Assembly (NCBI GenBank): GCA_007026445.1
Contig: VDMD01000014.1
Span: 1-64,000, forward strand
Origin: Schizophyllum amplum
Lineage: Eukaryota > Basidiomycota > Agaricomycetes > Agaricales > Schizophyllaceae
Reading direction: 5' to 3'
Length of the DNA stretch: 64,000 nucleotides
Part shown: one piece after another, positions 57,416 through 64,000 of the stretch
Position numbering within the stretch: position 1 is the first letter of the stretch
How the letters are laid out: the number at the start of each line of letters is the position of its first letter
Position numbers and translations under genes: made by a program
The notes under the pieces: generated by a model
The model's input: only the letters and a program-made list of their open reading frames with translations
Databases searched by the model: none
Told to the model about the DNA's origin: nothing

Positions 57416-58035
57416 ACATCACAAGGATGCGGTTGAAAAATTACGCGTCCGCAGAGGGAGTCGGCCCTCCGCGGACGTGTGGTCTGCCCCCAGGAATCCA
57501 TGTGTGCGTCCGAAAGGCAGCAGCACAGCGACTCCCCGGAAGGCAGCCCCAGCGGTGTATTGATACCCGGCGTGTCAGACGACCACTCATCGGCACAGCC
57601 ATATGGTAGGGTCGTGGATCGCCCGCGCCCGTGGGACGAGTGCCAGGGGGGCAAAGGCCTACGAGAGGAGCCTCCCCTATAGCCCTCCTATGCGGACGGC
57701 TCAGCTCTGAAGCCCAATCTAGAGGATCCAGCCAGCAGCGCGAGCTCGGTATCCACCGCCTCTCCCTATACATGGTGCAGGGCGTAATTCGCGCTTCATG
57801 ACGAGTTCAGTCATGACCGCGCTACACGACGACCTGCACCACGCTGCAGATGGCTCTCCGACCCGCAGCCCTCCCGGAGCGTAGAGCCTGGAATACAAGG
57901 AGCAAGCCCCAAGTAGCCAGACTCTCGAGAGGCCATCTCAATGCCAGCAATGCCGGCCAGACGGAATCGTGTGAGAACCATCTGCAAGGGAGGAAAGGGA
58001 TTTGAGCGTTTGCCATTCAGCTTGACGGACATATA
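57416..58035 (+). repeat. R4: promoter-associated element
   Basis: A tandem copy after R3 with the best-preserved hairpin (arms CGTCCGC-AGAGGG, about 57447-57480). It has gtgtattgatacccggcgtg and ends tctgcaagggaggaaaggga with a TATA-like catatatacg (about 58030). The next 350 bp carry a cacgtgctccgg block, also found after R1, and lead to the ATG of F-box copy 3. Confidence 0.85.
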
Positions 58036-58381
58036 TACGACTAGCCCCAAAGACCTGCCCCTGGCAGGGGGTTCCCGTGGCGGCGAGGAGGGATGGCGCG
58101 CCGCGACCTTCGGCCGCGGCGCGGGGGTCCCCAAGTTCCCACGTTTTGCTGACTAATCATATCGTGGAAAAAACCCTAATGTTTTATATTATAGATTTGA
58201 TAGTCACGTGCTCCGGACCGGCCCGCACGACGGCCGGTTCTTTTGTTCTCTTTTATGGTTAGTCTGATGGTTACCCGGTGCGACGGCCGTCCGGACGTGC
58301 TATCACTGACTTCTTTGTCTTGTCCTGTCATCCCCCTCTCGTCCCGCACCGTCTACTCGGCCTGCTCGTCTATCCCGAGTC

Positions 58382-60118
58382 ATGACACGTCGCTCAAAGC
58401 CCAAACGTGCTCGCTATGCCTACATATCCAGCACAGCCAAGACTTCTCGGCCGTATCGCGAAATCCTTTCGGCTGAGTTATGGCATCTTGTCTTCTCGTA
58501 TTGCCTCCCACTGGCATTGTTCGCCATTCGCGACACATGTCATATGTTCCGCTCCATTGTCGACCGTAACGACGGATATCTTCTGGCCCAAGCACCTCTT
58601 TTGCTCCCTATCCCTCCTCCCAATCCTCGCTGGTACATGCGAAGCGGCGAGAGTCCGCTGGCATTCCGAGCCTATCGTTGTTTCTTTGGGATCACGAACC
58701 CGCGTGCGCGCCATCTGTATGGTAGCGCTACCTACACGCGATTACTCTTCCAGCCAGGAAAATGCTATGTGCGTATATACACGTCGAGCTTCATGATATT
58801 CGTTCCTGACTTGTGTTGACTAGACGTGTAAAAATACGACTGAAGGACCCCCGGCATGGATCCACAGCAAGGTCTACTTGTGTTCCGTGCGTTGCTTTCA
58901 ATATGGCTAGCCTGTCTTCGCGTTAAGCCATACCGCAGACACAGTGTAGACATCAGTTCTTCCGGTAATCATTCATCGCTTCTGAACTGTGCATATGTCA
59001 CTCAGCTCGACGATTCACAGGTCGCAAGTCGAATTTATGTTGCCGCAGCGACGATTTCTCCCGAGGCAGGCCATCAAGCCAGACCAACATATCGTGTTAT
59101 GGCTTCCGCGTTTTACCTATACCAGGGGACGAAAGAAGACGGCCATTCTCCGTCGTGATCTAAAGGCTGCTAGAAAGGAGTATTGGAGGGAAGCCGTGAC
59201 GCCGCCTACACTCGAAGAACGAAGGCGTCGCAGAGAAGCACTGTTCAAGGTCAGTTATCGCCAGCTCGCCGCGATCTGTGTCGTCTGACAAAGCCCCAGG
59301 AATATTCCTATCGCTGTTCCCTCAGGAGAGTCGTCTCTGATGTATGTGCCGTCCGAGTGCGCCATTCCGATGACATGTCCTCAACTCCTTGCCAGTTTCA
59401 GTGCTACATCGATGAATGGAAGCAGCGGATAGGCCATATGGCGAAGGAAATCAATCACGCCAACGTGCATCGGTGCGTCACTCCTTTGTTGATACCTTCT
59501 GCCACACTCTCACATCGACGACAATCAGCTTGAAAACTCTGGCTCTCAAGCAACGCGTCCCTACAGCAAACATAAGGCCGGCCGTAAAAGATTTGGTAAA
59601 CACCCGCACACAGAACTACCGGCACATTGCAGCGTCCCGGCTCAGAAACTTCGTTACATCAAAGCCCAAGCCCAGACGAGGGAGGTGCCCTCAGTGTGGC
59701 CTCCTCATAGCTTCCGACCGCCTCGATCTGCATGTCGCGCAACAGTGAGTCGGTTTACGGCGCTGCTGATTTCCACTGACAGTTCGGCTCTTTCCTAGTC
59801 ACCCTGGCCACCTTCCCGACAGCCGCCTCCATGTCGAGACCGGCGAGTTCGAGCACCGCTGTGTGCTATGCACCGGAACGCGTGGTATGAAGTGGTATAT
59901 GGCGGACGATTTATATCGACATCGCTATCACAAGTGAGAGTTCATTTCTATCAGTGCCGACATAGACTGACAATCTTCACCACCACAGGCACGGAGTACG
60001 CGAGCCACACACACAAGAGAGCGTCATAGCAGCATCGAGTCCGAAAAATCGGTACTGTAGCTATAGCGATCCGTCATGTGGGACTCTTCCTGTAGCATCC
60101 GGGATTGCTGTCGTTTAA
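58382..60118 (+). CDS. F-box protein with two C-terminal zinc-finger-like modules, copy 3
   Basis: Nine exons, all in phase (58382-58768, 58824-58886, 58939-58964, 59021-59249, 59300-59341, 59396-59472, 59529-59744, 59799-59933, 59989-60118), give 434 residues. The F-box is LSAELWHLVFSYCLPLALF, AIRDTCHMFRSIV. Then LYGSATYTRLLFQPGKCY, a CKNTTEGPPAW exon, a 26-nt micro-exon (TQCRHQFF), a basic segment (LEERRRRREALFK), FQCYIDEWKQR, CPQCGLLIASDRLDLHVAQ and CVLCTGTRGMKWYMADDL...RHRYHKHG. The final Cys/His pairs are C2H2-like. Compared with copies 1 and 2 it has a longer C-terminus. It is preceded by two tandem R elements. Likely an SCF substrate adaptor. Confidence 0.85.
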
Positions 60119-60202
60119 CTTGGAGGTTCTGAGCACACACCGCGCATCACCTATCGCGCGACTTTCCAAAGGACTACAAATGAATGACATTGTTTGATAC
60201 AT

Positions 60203-62381
60203 TTACGACGACAGATCCACCTCCGTGTCGACCCGAATCCGCGGGATAAGCCCCCGCGACGAAGGCTGCGGAGGAACCAGTGTACGCGGCGACGGCGGCG
60301 GCGAGAGCCCAAACTTCTTGATGCCACGCGCCGCAGGCGGCTGTCCGATAAGCGGCGGGGTCAGATCGTACGACTTGCCCGCATAGCTGTCCGCCGTGTC
60401 GAAGTCGATGAAGCTGCTGGGGACCTAAGAGAACGCGCGTAAGTGTCGTGATAACATATGGCGGGCGCGTGAGGACGGGACGAAGGGCACGCAGCGCGAC
60501 TCTCCAGACGGGCACGAAATCTAGGTGAAATAACCACATACCTTCGACACCCTGTCGCCGCTCCCGAACTGGCTCCTGGTAGGCGATTCCCCAAATTGGC
60601 TCCTGGCAGGCGAGCGAAGCTGCATCGGAAAGCTTGACCCCAGGCGCTCGGACGAGAGAGGCCCGTGACTCGTGAGCGGCTTGAAGTACTTCTCGTACCC
60701 GACGTGGATGATCAACAAGTGGGACGCGATGCCGATGACGGGGATGACCTGGCGGACGAGGCGTCGATGATAAGACGAGGCGTCGATGATGAGACGAGGC
60801 GATGGCGGGGTGACGCAACGTTGGCGAAAAGACGACGGGTCGACAAGGATAGAGGATACGGAGCATGGATCAGCAAGCACAAAACAGCAAACGTAGAAAG
60901 CAAACGTACGATACAAAAGAATGTGTAGGAAACATTGGACTCCGCAACAAGGAGCATGAGGTTGATGAATTTGGTGCCGCTGGTGATAGGTGAGCGAGGA
61001 CGAACATAGCAACGAACCGAGGAAACAGCAGCGGGCGGGAGAACGTGCAGGGGGCGGGAGAAAGGGCAGCGGGCAAGAGAAAGTGCAGCGGACGAGGGAA
61101 ATTGCAGCGGACGAGGGAAATTGCAGCGGACAAGAAAAAGTGCAGCGAACGAGAGAAACTGCAGCAAGCGAAACTCACGAGTATATTGCCGTGCTCTCGA
61201 TGATGACGGTAATAACTACATTCAGCCCGCCGACGCCCCGGTCGCTCTGCGGTTGCGCACGATCGCGTTTGGCAAACCGCGCGATGATGAGACCTGAATA
61301 CATAGTGACTTTTGAGCCACCAAATAGTAGAGGAGAACGAGAGAAGCGTACCGAGAGCGACGAAGTTCGTACTGTGCGTGGTCAGATGGACTTGCTTGTG
61401 GTTGCCGGGAAAACGGTGGAGAAAAAAACGGCGAAGACTCACCATAAACCGACTATGAACGTCGCGATCAGCCAGCTATCGAGAGGGTCAGCGACACGAC
61501 TCTGAACACAGATGGGTTGTGAAGACGCACTATCCGGCCGGCGTCCCGTACAACATGACCTCCGACCCCGCCTCCTGCGTTACCGCGCACATGACGAAGC
61601 CGCACACTGCGGAGTCCGAGGTGAGTTGGCGCAACGAACTTGAAGGACACAGCGCCTGGTCCACGTACCGATCATGCCAGATAGCGTGATGGCCGGCGCG
61701 ATGCACACCCAGATGTTGCGCGCCCAGATCATGTATAGCCGGTATATCTGGTACACGGTGTCAGTTAGCGCGCGATTTTACCTCGAAGGGGCGCATCCTC
61801 CCTCAAAGGGGCGCCTTGTCCCCAAAGCCGGGGACCACGCCCCTCTCCATAAAGTCACCGACCACTCACCGTCAAGGCGTCCGTCAAGAGCGCCGCGATC
61901 GTGAAGCACACGCCGGTCACGATGGCCAACGGGTGTGAGAGGTCCTCCAGGTAGGGCGGCTGCGTCCCGGGCGCTTCGATATGCTGCGCGTACGCGGCGT
62001 GCATGCGGAGGCATTGGGCGATGAAGTGCTGGGGAATTGTCAGTCAAGTCGCGGAGGAATCGGAGGGGACGAGGGACGCACTAGTGTACAGGTGATGCAC
62101 ATGAGCACGGCGACGGTGACGAGGACGCGGTTGACGGGCTCGCGGCGTGCGCGGAAGGAGGGCTGGATTGGGAGGAGGAGGATGTAGAGCGCGATGCCGA
62201 ACATGACGAGGTAGACACCTGGGGGATGTTAGATTGGGCGTGGACAGCGGGTCAGATATGAAAGGGATCGGAGGGACGAGGAAGGGAGCCCGGGGGCGGG
62301 ACGGGAAGGCTGACGCTCACCATAAAGGAATGTGGATATGACGATCCCCCACATGTACGCGACGTCAATTGAGACCGCCAT
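60203..62381 (-). CDS. Fungal multi-pass (probably seven-helix) membrane protein
   Basis: About ten short exons, starting at 62381 (MAVSIDVAYMWGIVISTFLYG). Verified exons are 62381-62321, 62218-62082, 62028-61870 and 61747-61669. Membrane-type segments: VYLVMFGIALYILLLP; VNRVLVTVAVLMCITCTL; LAIVTGVCFTIAALLTDAL; then IYRLYMIWARNIWVCIAP; WLIATFIVGLW; LNVVITVIIESTAIYS; FINLMLLVAESNVSYTFF; VIPVIGIASHLLIIHVGY. The IYR-YM-W segment and the late V..ES.AIYS helix are typical of a large Agaricomycete family of seven-helix proteins of unknown ligand. The cytosolic tail is Pro-rich and stops at 60203-60205. One intron contains a minisatellite. Confidence 0.75.
61020..61166. repeat. 19-bp minisatellite inside an intron
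   Basis: About seven units of the form gcagcggacgagggaaatt (19 bp; variants cgggagaacgt, caagaaaaagt, cgagagaaact). It lies entirely within a minus-strand intron of the membrane-protein gene, between the exon ending TAIYS and the exon starting GTKFINL. The intron is enlarged to about 190 bp against about 50 for its neighbours. Confidence 0.85.
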
Positions 62382-63624
62382 TTTCTGCAGGACGCGATCG
62401 CGTCAGTAGCTCAAGGCGAGTACACAACAAAATCGCGCGCTACGCACCAAGTATAGAGTGGTCGAGCACAACAAGGGAGCAGCGGGAAGGAAGAGACGAA
62501 AAGACGCGTCGGGCCGACATCGACCATGGCGCTGACCGGGCTCGGGGGTGACAGCCGCGTTCTGCGAGGAAGGACGAGCGGCGCAGCGGAACAGTCAGCG
62601 GACAATTGCGCCTTGATTAAAGTGACCTCACCGACGGCCTCCTCGCCCGCTCATTGGCCAAGCGCAGGGTATCTGGCGATCGGGTGTATAGGAATCTGCA
62701 GAGATCGAGCGTGTTGTGAAATTGGATACATACTTCAGGGACGCGCGCGCCTTTGACCTCCCGTCCCGTCGTCGTCCAGTCCTGGACACATGTGAGGCTC
62801 GGGAGTCCGACAGACACCGTCTACATCGTGCTGGTTGGGAGCCGTACGCTGGAGTTGAACAAAAAATGCCTGCTCACTGCGCGAAACGTTGGATGCGTTG
62901 ATTGCCGTTCGGCGAGCGGGACCAAATTGGGGGTGACAGGCAGCCTGCACGTTCAAACATGTCGAGCGTTGTTGAGCTCGTCGCCGGTGTGTGCCCCCAG
63001 CGCTGCCCCAGCGCTATACTTATTCGTTAACTTAAAGCTGCGCTAGGTTGTAGGGGTACATTAGATAACAAGTTTCACCTTCATTTTCATCTTCATCCCA
63101 TCTGGAATTTGAAGCTGCGATCGTCAACGAAGTTCGCAGCAGGATATAATTGAAGATTTGCACAGCATATACAGTCGAAATCAGTGTTCTTGGGGTGTAG
63201 AACCCACACATGACCGTTCGTCTAAAGTCTACCGCACATACATCCATGCTGGTTGCAGACGAACATGATGATGGGAGGAAGCAAGCGTTTATTTGACTCT
63301 GTTTTGACGCGCGGGCGCTTGTCTTGATGTTCCGTTTCGGGAATCGCAAAAGTCCCTTGTTCTCCTCCATGATCATCACCGCGAATGCTACATTATTCCA
63401 GTCAGGAGCGCACCACGTTCAGGGTGTATGCCTACTGATAGTGAAATAGCCGGCTTTCATTGGTTATACTTAGCTTTCTGAGTTGCACATTTTAAACGGC
63501 AGTGCTTCATCACTGTCAGCGCAGCGCCCGTGCTGCCGGAGACGCGTCCATGGGCGCTCATGCAAGTTATATATGCGCTGAGTGCGATCTCCGGTGCGTA
63601 CCCCTGCTGCCTTAAACTGTCATC
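62382..63624. other. Intergenic region
   Basis: Lies between two divergent genes. No supported coding sequence, RNA gene or repeat is visible. Confidence 0.5.
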
Positions 63625-64000
63625 ATGTCCTTACATCTGTACCAGAACGCTCAGAACGCGCCCGCGATCGCGTTCCCGACGCCTGAGCCAGGCCAGGACT
63701 ACCTGACCTCTCGTACACCGGCATCACGCGAACACTATGCCTCCCAAACCTCGTTCTCATCCCTTCCACCCCATCAGAGCCACAGGCGTACGTCCTCCCA
63801 GGTACCCAGAGGCTATACGCAAACCCAAGGGCCATACGTCCCTTCCGGTCGCCTGTCTCCGCATCCGGACCATGGCTACGGCCCCTCAACCACGATGTCT
63901 GCTCAAGCACATGCATCTAGTGCTCATGCAATTCCACCTACACTGGCCGTACACCCCATTCGACACTCAAATTCTGGTTCCGGCTTCAATCAACCTGGCG
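63625..64000 (+). CDS. N-terminal part of a Ser/Pro/Gln/His-rich protein, cut by the right edge
   Basis: The ATG at 63625 opens a frame (MSLHLYQNAQNAPAIAFPTP) that stays open to the last base, 125 codons. The sequence is rich in Ser, Pro, Gln, His and Thr (SFSSLPPHQSHRRTSSQVPR), with no signal peptide, membrane segment or known domain. Such disordered N-termini are common in fungal transcription or signalling proteins, but no domain is visible, so function is left open. Confidence 0.6.
   Translation, partial: MSLHLYQNAQNAPAIAFPTPEPGQDYLTSRTPASREHYASQTSFSSLPPHQSHRRTSSQVPRGYTQTQGPYVPSGRLSPHPDHGYGPSTTMSAQAHASSAHAIPPTLAVHPIRHSNSGSGFNQPG

Overview
The window looks like nuclear DNA of a wood- or litter-type Agaricomycete (Basidiomycota). 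It is GC-rich. Genes are cut by many GT..AG introns of about 45-70 bp. The gene content is typical of that class: F-box proteins ending in a C2H2-like finger, MYND-finger proteins, an M36 fungalysin protease and a fungal multi-pass membrane protein. No rRNA, tRNA, CRISPR array or prokaryotic operon is visible. Species and genus cannot be read from the sequence.

Layout. Positions 1-6039 (minus) hold most of a large acidic, low-complexity protein with one membrane segment; its 3' end lies off the left edge. Positions 6040-10265 are mostly intergenic with two minisatellites. Three conventional minus-strand genes follow: a complete nine-exon fungalysin (10266-12467), an F-box/zinc-finger gene (14146-16368, with an apparent 1-nt frameshift) and an F-box/LRR-like gene (16677-18375).

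From 18.6 to 51.9 kb lies a lineage-expanded cluster of one family: a helical N-terminal domain of about 400-450 residues, a MYND zinc finger in its own short second exon, and a C-terminal domain of about 100-150 residues in exon 3. I find nine loci: A(+), B(-), C(+), H'(+ remnant), D(-), E(+ pseudogene), F(-), G(+) and H(- pseudogene). H'-D-E at 37.6-41.8 kb is an inverted copy of F-G-H at 45.9-51.9 kb. The two arms flank a single-copy membrane-protein gene (42846-45480), giving a giant imperfect palindrome. D/E and F/G each share a divergent promoter of about 200 bp. D, F and G are intact, while E, H and H' are decaying in different ways.

A second family is interleaved: three F-box proteins with two C-terminal zinc-finger-like modules (30896-32564 +, 33119-34752 -, 58382-60118 +). 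Each is preceded by a repeated element of about 0.5-0.6 kb (R1, R2, R3+R4) that ends in a TATA-like box. The first two copies form another inverted pair. An orphan fragment of the element (R5) sits within about 60 bp of the inner breakpoint of the MYND palindrome. A 5'-truncated gene fragment resembling DUF6698 proteins lies beside R2. The 23.2-27.5 kb interval is packed with minisatellites.

The right part (52-64 kb) returns to ordinary genes: an unrecognised small multi-exon gene, another F-box protein, a 192-bp MITE with TA target duplication, a multi-pass membrane protein with a minisatellite inside an intron, and the 5' end of a Pro/Ser/Gln-rich protein running off the right edge. Exon borders were assigned by eye from splice sites and reading phase. 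Those of the fungalysin, the MYND genes and the F-box/C2H2 genes are mutually consistent; those at 1-6 kb and 52-56 kb are less certain.
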